A stretch of 64,000 bases of DNA, from the NCBI RefSeq assembly GCF_000418325.1, contig NC_021658.1:4327501-4391500 (forward strand), in the 5' to 3' direction. The stretch comes from Sorangium cellulosum So0157-2. Its GTDB lineage: Bacteria; Myxococcota_A; Polyangia; Polyangiales; Polyangiaceae. Both the position numbers and the translations under genes were made by a program. Below the pieces are notes generated by a model that was not told where the DNA came from, did no database searches, and saw only the letters and a list, made by a program, of their open reading frames with translations. Shown piece after piece: positions 17,412 to 26,355 of this stretch (position 1 is its first letter; every line of letters starts with the position of its first letter).

Positions 17412-18248
17412 CTACGCCAACGCGAACGTCGACGCGCCGCTCCGGACCCGCGCGCGCTCCGAGAGAAGGCGCCCGTAACGCACACGGTAGAACCGCAGCG
17501 GAGAAGGTCCGTCCACGAGCGCCTGCGCGCAGAAGATGCGAGGGGGAGCGCCGGAGCGCACGGGCGCGTCGTATTCCCGGTGCGCGTGGCCGTGGATCAC
17601 GTGGAGGTGATCGTGCTCGTGGAGCAGCGCCATGAGCTCGGAGCTGTTGATGAGGCCGTCCAGCCACTGCATCGCGCCGATCGGGTGCGGGAGCGGCGGG
17701 TGGTGCTGGGCGAGCACGAGCGCGTCGCCCGAGCGGCGCGTCTCGGCGGCGAGCGCGGCGACGCGCGCGAGCTCGCGGTCCGCGATCGAGCCCGCCGAGC
17801 GGGTCACCGGCTGCATCATGGCCGTCGATACCGCCGTGACGAAGGCCCCAGGGAGGGCGACCACCGCCCCCCGCCCGCTGGTGGCCGCGAAGGGGCGGAG
17901 GCAGCCTTCCAGGGCGCGCTCCCACGCGTCGCCCCCGCCATACGCGTCGTGGTTGCCAGGCACCAGCGTGACGCGGGCCGGGTCCCAGCCGCTCTCCGAA
18001 AGCACCGCGGCGAGCACCTCGAACTGGGCAGGCGTCCCGTCTTCGGTGAGGTCGCCGGTGAGCACCAGGTGGTCCGCCCCGCTCCGCCACGCCTCGACGA
18101 GCGCGGCGAGCGCGCGGCGGCGGCGCTGCGCGGCGTCGATGGGGCGGCCGAAGCTCAGATAACGAAGCCGCCACCGCTCGGCGCCGCGGCGGCGGTCGTG
18201 ATCCGCCTCGAGGAGATGAAGGTCCGTGAGGTGAGCGATCGTCGTCAT
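17412..18248 (-). CDS. calcineurin-like metallophosphoesterase
   Basis: 278 residues, cytoplasmic. All metal-binding blocks of the calcineurin-like family are present in order: HLTDLHLLE, VLTGDLTEDG, VPGNHDAYG, LAQHHPPLPH and VIHGHAHREYD. The arrangement resembles the CpdA/Icc class of cyclic-nucleotide or general phosphodiesterases, but the substrate cannot be read from sequence. ATG 18248 is chosen because the fold begins immediately with MTTIAHLTDLH. It is divergent from the MscS-type channel gene (about 250 bp apart), and the shared upstream region contains a GC-rich tandem repeat. Confidence 0.8.
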   Translation of the reverse strand: MTTIAHLTDLHLLEADHDRRRGAERWRLRYLSFGRPIDAAQRRRRALAALVEAWRSGADHLVLTGDLTEDGTPAQFEVLAAVLSESGWDPARVTLVPGNHDAYGGGDAWERALEGCLRPFAATSGRGAVVALPGAFVTAVSTAMMQPVTRSAGSIADRELARVAALAAETRRSGDALVLAQHHPPLPHPIGAMQWLDGLINSSELMALLHEHDHLHVIHGHAHREYDAPVRSGAPPRIFCAQALVDGPSPLRFYRVRYGRLLSERARVRSGASTFALA

Positions 18249-18349
18249 CGACGCGATCGTGAGACCCGACCGACGTCGTTCCGGCGACATCGACGCAAGC
18301 TCTCGGCGACTCCATCCGCCGCTCTGCGAGGCGCCCCGGCGCGCGCCCG

Positions 18350-18384
18350 GCGCTCGCGGCGCGCTCGCGGCGCGCTCGCGGCGG
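18350..18384. repeat. short GC-rich tandem repeat in intergenic DNA
   Basis: The unit gcgctcgcggc is repeated about three times between the phosphoesterase and MscS genes. The same core (gcgctcgcggcgcgc) is the start of the 17-bp direct repeat that flanks the uvrC fragment at 12928/13081, so this motif recurs locally. Confidence 0.6.
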
Positions 18385-18499
18385 CGTCGGCTGGCGACGC
18401 GCGCCGCGGGCGCAGCCGATGACGGGCGCTGTGACGGTCCCGAAGTCCGATCGCGACGCGGTTGTGACAGGGGCAGGCGGAGCTCTACCATCGGCCGCC

Positions 18500-20023
18500 A
18501 TGCGCGGCGCCGCAACCATCTCGGACGTGCTCGTGCGGATAGCGTCGTCGGGCGCGATCGGCATCGGGATCGCCGCCGCGCTGCTCCTCGCGCTTCGGCT
18601 GCTGATGCCGATAGCCCAGCGCGGGAAGCTGCGGCTGCCGGCCGCGCTGCTCGGCCTCCACGTGGCGGCGCTGCTCGCCCGGCTCCCGCTCGATCCGGCG
18701 TCGTCGCTTCACGTGGCGCTCTCGGTCGTCGCGCTCTTCCTGCTGCTGACCGCGCTCGGTCGCGCCGCGTTCCTCCTCGTCGTCGACCTGATCCTCGGCG
18801 TGCGCCTCGGGCGGCCGCTCTCCAGGATCATCCACGACATCATCCAGGGGCTCGTCTACGCGGGCGTCGCGCTGATCACGCTCCGCGCGGCCGGGGTCGA
18901 GCCGGGATCGCTGCTCACCACCTCGGCGCTGCTCACCGCGGTGATCGGCCTCTCGCTCCAGGAGACGCTCGGCAACCTGTTCGCCGGGCTCGCGATCCAG
19001 GCGCAGCGGCCGTTCGAGGTGGGGGACTGGATCCAGATCGACCCGGATCCGAGGCTCATCGGGCAGGTCATCGAGATCAACTGGCGCGCGACCACGGTCC
19101 TCACGAACGATCAGATCGAGCTCACGGTGCCGAACGGCACGCTCGCGAAGAGCACGATCCGGAACTTCACGAAACCCACCGCCATCGCGCGGCGGATGAT
19201 CGAGGTGCGGGGCCCCTACGAGGTGTCGCCGCGGCTCGTCGAGCAGGCGCTGCTCGGCGCCGTGGCCTCGGCGCCCGGGGTGCTGCTCGCGCCGCCGCCG
19301 TTCGTGCTCGCCGCGAGGTTCGACGAGAGCAGCATCGGCTATCAGGTCAACTTCTTCATCGAGGAGTTCGCCCGCCGCGATCGCATCGACTCGGAGGTCC
19401 GTCAGCGGATCTGGTACGCGTTCCACCGCGAGGGCATCGCGGTCCCGTTCCCCACCCGCATCGTCCGGATGGCCGAGGCGCCGTCCGAGTCGCAGGCGCG
19501 CAGCGAGGCCGACGAGCGGCAGCGCCGCCTGCAGTCGCTGCGCGTCGTCGACTTCATCGCCGCGCTCCCCCCGCCGCTCCTCGACCGGCTCGCGACGCTG
19601 TCGAAGACGTGCAGCTACATGACCGGAGAGGTCGTGATCCGGCAGGGGGCCGCGGGGCACGAGCTCTTCATCGTGCAGTCGGGCGAGGTCTCGGTCGTCG
19701 TGGGGCGCGAGGGCGGCAGCACGGCCGAGGTGGCGCGCCTCGGCCCGGGCAAGTTCTTCGGCGAGATGTCGCTGATGACCGGGGAGCCGCGCAGCGCGAC
19801 GATCCAGGCGGTGAGCGATTGCGAGCTCGTGAAGGTCGACAAGGAGGCGTTCCACGAGATCCTCGCGGCGGCGCCCGGCATCGCCGAGAAGATCACGGAG
19901 GTGCTGGTCGCGCGGCAGTCGGCGCTCGACGAGAACGTGTCGGTGCGCCGCGCCCGCGCCGGCGCCGAGGAGGCCAAGACGACCGCGCTCCTCGAGAAGA
20001 TCAGGCAGTTCTTCTCGGTTTAG
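18500..20023 (+). CDS. MscS-type mechanosensitive channel with cyclic-nucleotide-binding domain
   Basis: About 507 residues. Several N-terminal transmembrane helices occupy about residues 10-130. The MscS pore helix and beta domain follow (LLTAVIGLSLQETLGNLFAGLAI, then FEVGDWIQI and VPNGTLAKSTIRNFT). A cNMP-binding domain is near the C-terminus (about 390-480), with the phosphate-binding cassette FFGEMSLMTGEPRSATI. Channel opening is probably tuned by cAMP or cGMP as well as by membrane tension. An in-frame ATG at 18419 would add 27 residues with no clear role. Convergent with the beta-helix lipoprotein gene downstream. Confidence 0.85.
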   Translation: MRGAATISDVLVRIASSGAIGIGIAAALLLALRLLMPIAQRGKLRLPAALLGLHVAALLARLPLDPASSLHVALSVVALFLLLTALGRAAFLLVVDLILGVRLGRPLSRIIHDIIQGLVYAGVALITLRAAGVEPGSLLTTSALLTAVIGLSLQETLGNLFAGLAIQAQRPFEVGDWIQIDPDPRLIGQVIEINWRATTVLTNDQIELTVPNGTLAKSTIRNFTKPTAIARRMIEVRGPYEVSPRLVEQALLGAVASAPGVLLAPPPFVLAARFDESSIGYQVNFFIEEFARRDRIDSEVRQRIWYAFHREGIAVPFPTRIVRMAEAPSESQARSEADERQRRLQSLRVVDFIAALPPPLLDRLATLSKTCSYMTGEVVIRQGAAGHELFIVQSGEVSVVVGREGGSTAEVARLGPGKFFGEMSLMTGEPRSATIQAVSDCELVKVDKEAFHEILAAAPGIAEKITEVLVARQSALDENVSVRRARAGAEEAKTTALLEKIRQFFSV

Positions 20024-20065
20024 CTCCACGGCGGGGACACGGGCGCGCTGCGTCCAGCGGGCGCG

Positions 20066-22270
20066 TCACGGGGCGGGCGCGGCGCTGCTCGGGACGGGGA
20101 GAGCGCCCTCGGTGACGTGATCGCTCTCCTGGTTGTCCTCGAAGGTGTTGTCCTGCGATAGCTCCGGCGCCCGCGTGCCCTGCACGACCAGGCCGAACCG
20201 GTTGCCCGTGGAGCGAGCGCGCGCGAGCGCGCCGTCGCTGTCGCCGAAGAGCAGCCCGGCGCGCGCGCAGCCCTCCGCCTGCACCGAGATCACCTGCGCC
20301 GTCGAGCGGAGGACGAGGAGCCCATCGCCCAGGTCCGAGACCGACTCCATCTGCCCGCCGGCGCTCAGCGTGGAGAACGTCCCGGTCTCGACCCCCTGGA
20401 TGAGGGTGTCTTCCACCGTGCTCGGCGAGGCGAGCAGCAGCATCCCCGCCACGCGGCTCTCCAGCACCGCCGACCTCTGGACGGCGATCCGCGCCGACGC
20501 GGCGCTCAGCAGGCCGACGCCGCCGGTGCTGTCGCGCTCCTCCGGCCGCGTCCCCTCGATGAGGCTCTCCGTGAGCTCGAGCTCCGCGCCCTGCGACGCG
20601 GCGACGCCCGCGACATGGGCCCCCAGGACGACCGTCGACGCCAGCGTGGCGCGCGCGCCGCGCACCAGCACGCCTGCAGCGCGATCCCGATGGATCGGGC
20701 GCGCGCGTGTGCCCGCGACGACCACACCCCTCGCGGAGAACGTCCCGCCCGACACGACCAGGGCCGCGTCGCCGGCCTGGCGCACGGCGCTCGACGACAG
20801 CGAGAGCGCGCCGCCCCGCTGCTCGACGGCGTACCCGAGGCGGCCCGCCTCCGCGGCGGCCGCGCCCTGGAAGAGGGTCCCGGACACCTCGACCGCCGTG
20901 CCGGCGCCCGCGACGGCGAGCTGCGCGTCGCACGCGCCGGACAGCACGCTGCCCTCGAGCGTCGCGCGAGCGCCCTGCTCCACGACCACGTCGCCGGCCT
21001 CCTGCACCCCCTCGGGCGGCGCGGCGAAGAGGGAGCGCGTCGCGGTGAGCTCCGCGGAGGCGCCCGTCACCAGCGCGCCCAGGCGGTGGTGGACGAGGGC
21101 GCTCGCGTCGAGCTGCAGCGCGCCCGCTTCCAGGATCACGCCGACCGGGGCGGTCGTCTCCGCCTGCTGGGGCGTGATCTCCAGGAGGTTGCCCTCGGCG
21201 ACCACCCCCTCCGCCTCGGAGGTGATGCGCAGGTGGACCGTGCCGTCGACGAGCGCGCTCTCGGTGAGCCGCGCCCGCGCCCCGGACAGGACCAGCACGC
21301 TCGTCCATTGATCGCCCGTGCCCTCGCCCGCCCACGACGCCTGGACCAGGCTGCGCGACAGCTCGAGGCTCGCGCCGGGGAGCGCGACCACGACGCCGCT
21401 GCCGCTCGCGCCCGTCACGCGGACGTCGCGCACCGAGACCTCCGCCGCCTGGACGAACAGCCCGATGGACGGGCTGATCACGCTCACGCCGCGCAGGCCG
21501 GCGCCCTCGACGTCATGAATCCAGACCGCGCTGACGTTGCCGCTCGGATCGCTCTGCTCGCCCCGGAGCACGACCCGGGAGGCGCACCGCCCGACCAGCT
21601 CGATGGGCTTCGAGATCTCGACCGGCTCGTCGTACTCGCCCTCGGCCAGGACGACGCGGCCGTCCGCCTGCACCGCCGACAGCGCCTCCGCCAGCGTCGC
21701 GAACGGCCTGTCCCGCGACCCGTCGCCGCCCCCAGCCGCGTAGCTCGGATCGACATGGATGTCGCCGGGCACCTCGGCGACTTGGCCCCACGGCCCCGAG
21801 CCGCAGCCGTCTGGGCCGTCGATGGAGATACACCCCCTCTGCGGGACCGCGAACGTCCCTTCCGGGCACTTGGCCATCGTGGGATGACAGCCGCCGCCCT
21901 CCACGAACTCCGCTGCACATCCGGGGATCCCGGCTTCGAGGCAACCCCCGTCGAACGTCGGGACGGTCCCGGGCGAGCACCGCTCGAGCGCGGGACGGCA
22001 GAGCCCGTCCTCACCGACGGAATCGCCGGTACAGCCCTGGACGCCCACGGAGACACACCCGCTCATGCCGCGGAGTTGCCCCGGCGCACACGGGGGCTCG
22101 CCCGCGTCGTGCCGCGGGACGTACGTGTTCGGCGGGAGCTCGGGGTCCTCGCAACCGAGGAGCGACGCGGCGCACAGGCTGACAGTGAAAGAGAAGAGAC
22201 ACAGGAGCGCTGAGAGTCCAAGCTTCGCGCACAACACCCCATCAACGTAGCAGATCGAATCGACGCGCAT
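20066..22270 (-). CDS. lipoprotein with Cys-rich N-terminal repeats and right-handed beta-helix
   Basis: 734 residues. A lipoprotein signal ends at LLGC. A Cys-rich segment of about 110 residues follows, with three or four short repeats of the form 'C.PG......GC...G.PGC'. The rest (about 160-720) is a long array of 20-25-residue coils rich in V, A and G, such as GVVVAGTRARPI and ASTVVLGAHVAGV, starting with a DUF1565-like ADGRVVLAEGEYDEPVEISK block. It is predicted to form a parallel beta-helix, a shape typical of surface polysaccharide-binding or lyase-like proteins, but no catalytic residues can be assigned. It lies 52 bp downstream of the TPR lipoprotein gene on the same strand. Confidence 0.72.
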   Translation of the reverse strand: MRVDSICYVDGVLCAKLGLSALLCLFSFTVSLCAASLLGCEDPELPPNTYVPRHDAGEPPCAPGQLRGMSGCVSVGVQGCTGDSVGEDGLCRPALERCSPGTVPTFDGGCLEAGIPGCAAEFVEGGGCHPTMAKCPEGTFAVPQRGCISIDGPDGCGSGPWGQVAEVPGDIHVDPSYAAGGGDGSRDRPFATLAEALSAVQADGRVVLAEGEYDEPVEISKPIELVGRCASRVVLRGEQSDPSGNVSAVWIHDVEGAGLRGVSVISPSIGLFVQAAEVSVRDVRVTGASGSGVVVALPGASLELSRSLVQASWAGEGTGDQWTSVLVLSGARARLTESALVDGTVHLRITSEAEGVVAEGNLLEITPQQAETTAPVGVILEAGALQLDASALVHHRLGALVTGASAELTATRSLFAAPPEGVQEAGDVVVEQGARATLEGSVLSGACDAQLAVAGAGTAVEVSGTLFQGAAAAEAGRLGYAVEQRGGALSLSSSAVRQAGDAALVVSGGTFSARGVVVAGTRARPIHRDRAAGVLVRGARATLASTVVLGAHVAGVAASQGAELELTESLIEGTRPEERDSTGGVGLLSAASARIAVQRSAVLESRVAGMLLLASPSTVEDTLIQGVETGTFSTLSAGGQMESVSDLGDGLLVLRSTAQVISVQAEGCARAGLLFGDSDGALARARSTGNRFGLVVQGTRAPELSQDNTFEDNQESDHVTEGALPVPSSAAPAP

Positions 22271-22322
22271 GCCGGCGAAGCGCGCTTTTCCTCGTCGTCC
22301 GCGGCCGCTCGAGGCCGGACAT

Positions 22323-24023
22323 TCACGGGCGCGACCCGGACAGCCGCACGTCGGCGCGCGCGAAGGCGCGCTCGAAGCGCTCGTGTGCGGCGGCCGACTC
22401 CTCTTCCTTGCCCTGTGCGCGCAGGCTCTGCTCGAGGCCCGAGAGGGACCAGCCGTTGTCGGGATTACGGGCCAGATCCTCCCGATAAGCCGCCTCGGCG
22501 TCGCGCGGTCGACCCGCTTTGAGGAGCGCCGCCCCGAGCGTGTGGCGGACCGGCTCGGGCCAGTCCGGCGGCTCGAAATAACGCAGTGTGTCCTCGACGC
22601 GTACGGCCGCCTGGAGCATGCGGACGGCGTCGCCGGCCTGACCGCGCGCCGAGGCGATCTGGCTCTCCAGCACGAGCGAGGCGATCTCGAGCAGGTCCAC
22701 CGCGCGGTTCCTGCCGATCGTGGCCCCCGCGATCTCGGACGACACCGCCCGGAGCGCCGCCGCCTCGCGCGCGGCGTCGTCGGGGCGCGTTGTCGACGCG
22801 AGCGACGCGAGCGCGCGGCCGCGCGCATAGCGCCATATCCCCGTCGCGTAACGCTGCTCGGACGGCGGCGCCGGCTGGGCGAGGACGCCCTGCCACAGGC
22901 CGAACCGGACCAGGGCGAACAGCAGCGCTGGCCGGAACATCTCGAGCATCGGCATGTGCCGGACGTGGCGGTCGGGCACCGCGGCGCCGAGCTCGCGGGC
23001 CGCGCGCACGGCGACGGCGCTGCGCCCCTCCATGCTCGCGGAGACCGAGAGGAAATAGAGGTTGTGAGGGATGTACATCATCGGATAGATGCCCTCCGGG
23101 CGCTGCTCGCGGATGTACCGGCGGTCGACCAGGACCGCGCGCTCGTTGGCGTCGGACGCGTCCGCGTACCGGCCGACCCGCATGAAGATGTGCGACGGCA
23201 TGTGCACGAGGTGCCCAGCCCCTGGGGCCAGACCGCCGAGCCGCTCGGCGCTCGGCAGCGCGCGCTCCGGCGCGCGCGACGCCTCCACGGCGTGGATGTA
23301 ATAGTGATTCGCGCCGAGGTGCCCGGGATCGCGCCGGAGGACGCCCTCCAAGGTGGAGACGATCTCCTCGGTCCCGGGCTGCGGCCGGCCGTCCAGCGTC
23401 CAGAGATCCCACGGGCGTAGGTCCATGAGCGCCTCGGCGAAGAGGACGCTGGCGTCGAGATCGTCGGGGAAGCGGCGGGCGAGCTCGCGCATCGCGCTCG
23501 CGTAGGCGCGGCCCCGCTCCGCCTGGTCGCGGCCCGGCGCCGCGGCGTGGCGCTCGGCCAGCGCCTCGATGTATGCGCGCTCGCGCGCGGTCGCGGACGC
23601 GGCGAGCGCGCGCGCCTGCGCGACGGCCTCGAAGGCGGCCCGCTCCCGCGCCGGCTCGGCCGGCAGGTTGATGTTGGGGCCGAGCGTGAGCGCGACGCCC
23701 CAGCGGGCCATGGCGAGGCCGGGATCGAGGCGGGCGGCCTCCTCGAACGCCCGCCGCGCCTCGTCGTGGTTGAACGCATAGACGAGCCGCAGGCCCTGAT
23801 CGAAATAGCGCTGCGCGAGCTCCGATGACGTCGTCACGGGGTGATGGAGCGAGCCGATGTCCTCGAACAGCGGGACGCGCTCGGCGAAGGGCGCCCCCGC
23901 GGCATCGTGGCCGGGCCGCGGATCCGCTCCGGGCGAGGCGGGGCGTGGCGCCGCGCCGCACGCCGCGAGGGCGGCGCAGGCGCAGAGGAAGGGCAGGCGG
24001 AAGGGCGCGCGTCGCGCTGTCAT
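22323..24023 (-). CDS. TPR-repeat lipoprotein
   Basis: 566 residues beginning with a lipoprotein signal (FLCACAALAACG). The mature part consists of helical TPR-like repeats, for example NHDEARRAFEEAARLDPGLA near residue 90 and the last repeat with GRPRDAEAAYREDLARNPDN. It also contains NHYYIHAVEAS and HMPSHIFMRVGRY blocks, typical of a conserved family of uncharacterised bacterial TPR proteins. It probably serves as a periplasmic or outer-membrane scaffold. It is the first gene of a likely two-gene unit with the beta-helix lipoprotein. ATG 24023 is supported by the signal peptide starting at once. Confidence 0.74.
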   Translation of the reverse strand: MTARRAPFRLPFLCACAALAACGAAPRPASPGADPRPGHDAAGAPFAERVPLFEDIGSLHHPVTTSSELAQRYFDQGLRLVYAFNHDEARRAFEEAARLDPGLAMARWGVALTLGPNINLPAEPARERAAFEAVAQARALAASATARERAYIEALAERHAAAPGRDQAERGRAYASAMRELARRFPDDLDASVLFAEALMDLRPWDLWTLDGRPQPGTEEIVSTLEGVLRRDPGHLGANHYYIHAVEASRAPERALPSAERLGGLAPGAGHLVHMPSHIFMRVGRYADASDANERAVLVDRRYIREQRPEGIYPMMYIPHNLYFLSVSASMEGRSAVAVRAARELGAAVPDRHVRHMPMLEMFRPALLFALVRFGLWQGVLAQPAPPSEQRYATGIWRYARGRALASLASTTRPDDAAREAAALRAVSSEIAGATIGRNRAVDLLEIASLVLESQIASARGQAGDAVRMLQAAVRVEDTLRYFEPPDWPEPVRHTLGAALLKAGRPRDAEAAYREDLARNPDNGWSLSGLEQSLRAQGKEEESAAAHERFERAFARADVRLSGSRP

Positions 24024-24277
24024 GGTCACCTCGCTGGAGCCCGGGTGGCCGGGGGCTCCGACGGATCGACACCCCCTCGAGGGGCCGCGTGGACTCGGCG
24101 CCGACCTCCGGCGCGAGCGCGGAGGTCGAGCCGAGCGACGGTCATGCATGCGCGATTCCCGCTGGCCGGGAAGGCAGCGCACACACGACATGCCGTGCGC
24201 CCGGGCCGATCGTCGTGCGCGCGGCGTCAGCGCGGTGCGCGATGGACGGACGGCGCGACTTGCGGCAACCTCGAGGC

Positions 24278-24649
24278 ATGACGACGTGCAGGGATGAAGC
24301 TCTTCGCTGGGTTCACCGCTACGCGATCGGCGGCGCCGCCTTCGCCGCGCTCCCGCTCCCGATCTCGACGTCCGCCGGGCTCGTCGCGATCGAGACCCAC
24401 ATGATGTCGATGATCGGCGCGATCTACGGCGAGAGCGTCGGATCCGTGGCGACGACCGCCGCCGGCGGGAGCTTCGCCATCCTCGGGCGAGGCTTGAAAT
24501 TCCTCGCCACCCGGGCGGTCGGCTTCGTCCCCTTGGTCGGACCCGCCATCAAGATGGGGATCGCCGGGCTCACGATCGAGGCGATCGGCTATGGCGTCGT
24601 GGGGCACTTCGAGCGGAAGTACCCGGGCAAGGTCTTCGAGAAGGCGTGA
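24278..24649 (+). CDS. small DUF697-like membrane-associated protein
   Basis: 123 residues with two Gly/Ala-rich hydrophobic segments (about 18-40 and 60-105) and a central IETHMMSMIGAIYGESVGS motif. The combination of a P/I-rich hydrophobic hairpin, a Met-Ile-x-x-I-A-x-(I/L)-YG motif and a second hydrophobic helix resembles the DUF697 domain, which is often fused to GTPases. Here it stands alone and its function is unknown. Divergent from the TPR gene and convergent with the Cys-rich lipoprotein gene. Confidence 0.62.
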   Translation: MTTCRDEALRWVHRYAIGGAAFAALPLPISTSAGLVAIETHMMSMIGAIYGESVGSVATTAAGGSFAILGRGLKFLATRAVGFVPLVGPAIKMGIAGLTIEAIGYGVVGHFERKYPGKVFEKA

Positions 24650-24844
24650 GCCGTCCGCGCGTGAGCGCCGCGCGAGGTCGACGCGCGCGCTCGGGCAGGG
24701 CGGCGCGGGCCGCACGGGCGCCCGCGCGGCGCGCAGCAGGCCGGCGCGGCGCGCGATGCGCGCAGCTCACGGGAGGCGCGCGATGCGCCGACGCGCGGCG
24801 CTCCCGGATCGCCCGGGCGCGCCGCGCGCCGCTGTCGATGTCCG

Positions 24845-25366
24845 TCAGCTCCCGCAGCCGGTGCAGGCGAGCGGGCAGGTCCCGTTCTCCGGCTGCTGGC
24901 AGTGCAGGTCGGGCGCCTCGGCGCTGGTCCCGTAGTCGCAGCAGATCGTGCCGCCAAGGCAGCACTGCACCCCGCAGCAGATGCCCTCTTCGCACCCGAA
25001 GTTCGGATCGCAGGGATCCTTGCACTCGCCCTGGATGCACGCCTGCTCGTCGAGGCAGCGCGTGCCGCACATTCCGCAGTTCTGCGGATCGTTGGCCAGG
25101 TTGACGCAGGCCGGTCCACAGCACGAGAGCCCGGCGTCGCACGCGCACGCGACGCCCCCCGCGCCGCCCTCGCCGCCAGCGCTCGTCGTCGAGACGGTGG
25201 TGGTGGTCGTCGTCGCCCCGAGCTCTCCGCCCGCGCCGCCGCCGGAGGAGCTCGATACGGTGACGTAGATCGGCAGGGCGTTCACGGTGCCCGGGTCGGC
25301 TTCACATCCAGCAACGGCGAACAATGCGGCCAACGACACGAATGCGGTCACCCGATGACTGGGCAT
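24845..25366 (-). CDS. Cys-rich secreted lipoprotein
   Basis: 173 residues. The lipoprotein signal ends at AVAGC. A Gly/Thr/Ser-rich spacer with a run of six Thr follows, then about 110 residues with more than 20 Cys in pairs (CCGPAC, CCGVQCCLGG, CC). This is the plan of disulphide-rich modules found in many secreted Polyangiales proteins. Ligand and function are unknown. The ATG at 25366 is favoured over one 21 nt further upstream because ggaggt lies at ideal distance before it. It is monocistronic and convergent with the DUF697-like gene. Confidence 0.7.
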   Translation of the reverse strand: MPSHRVTAFVSLAALFAVAGCEADPGTVNALPIYVTVSSSSGGGAGGELGATTTTTTVSTTSAGGEGGAGGVACACDAGLSCCGPACVNLANDPQNCGMCGTRCLDEQACIQGECKDPCDPNFGCEEGICCGVQCCLGGTICCDYGTSAEAPDLHCQQPENGTCPLACTGCGS

Positions 25367-25512
25367 GAGCACCTCCAAGCCGATCATGACACTACCACGG
25401 GGGGTCGCGGTCACACGAGAGCCATGGCGCAGCACGCTCGGCGCGCCGCACGCGCTGCGTCGCGCGGCGCGGGCCACGCGCGACGCAGGCGAACGCGGCA
25501 GCGCCTGCGACA

Positions 25513-26244
25513 TCAGGGGTTGATGAGCTTGCAATCCGACAGGAGCCCCGTGTACCAGTCCTCGGACCTGTCGAGCCAAGCGCCCTCGCTGGACCAGCGG
25601 ATGCCGGGCTTCTTCATCTTGCCTTCGACGGTGTAGGTGCACTTCACCGCGAACCGTGCGGACGGCAGCTTGCCCGTGAGGGCGGGCTCACTCCAGAGGC
25701 CGGCGGCGAGGAACTGCACGCGGTCGGTCGTCGTGTAAGGACGGAGCAGCTTCTTGTCGTCCGCGTCCCCCTTGGACCAGCCCTTGGTGGGCGACTCGAA
25801 CGCGCAGTGCCGGCCGCTGATCTCGTCGGCCGACCAGCAGGCGAGATCCTTGATGTCGCTGGCCACGAGGGTGACCTCGACCTGCGCCTTGTCGCCCGGC
25901 TTCCACTTCGGACCGGCCGTGCCGGGCGCGGGCTCGCGCCCGAAATAGGCGAACGCCGCGGCCAGGCCGCCGATGATGATCAGGAACAGGATCATGCTCT
26001 TGCCGAGCGAGCCGCCCTGCGGCTGGGCGGCCGCGCGAGGCCGCGCCCCGGGCTTCTTGCCGGCCGGGCGCCGCGCGGCGCCCGCCGGCTTCGCGGGGCG
26101 CGAGGCCCTCGCGGGGGCCGCTGCGTCGGCGCGGGCAGCGGCGCGGTCCTCGCCGTCCTCCCTGCTGGTGTCCTGCGCGTCGGCCTCGCCGGAAGGTGCG
26201 TCGTCCGTGTCGGGGCGGTCTTTGTCTTCGGAGCTCGTAGCCAT
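25513..26244 (-). CDS. hypothetical single-pass membrane protein
   Basis: 243 residues. The N-terminal 85 residues are charged and then Ala/Pro/Lys/Arg-rich (disordered, likely cytoplasmic). A single transmembrane helix SMILFLIIIGGLAAAFAYFG follows, and the about 135-residue extracytoplasmic domain has conserved-looking Trp and Cys (CWSADEISGRHC, FAVKCTYTVEG). No family is recognised. It is divergent from the KAS III-like gene across about 110 bp. Confidence 0.65.
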   Translation of the reverse strand: MATSSEDKDRPDTDDAPSGEADAQDTSREDGEDRAAARADAAAPARASRPAKPAGAARRPAGKKPGARPRAAAQPQGGSLGKSMILFLIIIGGLAAAFAYFGREPAPGTAGPKWKPGDKAQVEVTLVASDIKDLACWSADEISGRHCAFESPTKGWSKGDADDKKLLRPYTTTDRVQFLAAGLWSEPALTGKLPSARFAVKCTYTVEGKMKKPGIRWSSEGAWLDRSEDWYTGLLSDCKLINP

Positions 26245-26355
26245 CGCGGCGCTTTATGTACCGGAGCGCGTCCGCGACTCAAGCATTCCGTGGACCCGGC
26301 CCGGCGCGCGATCGCCCGTCCCAACCCGCTGCCCATGTTGTAGGCTGCGCTTCCA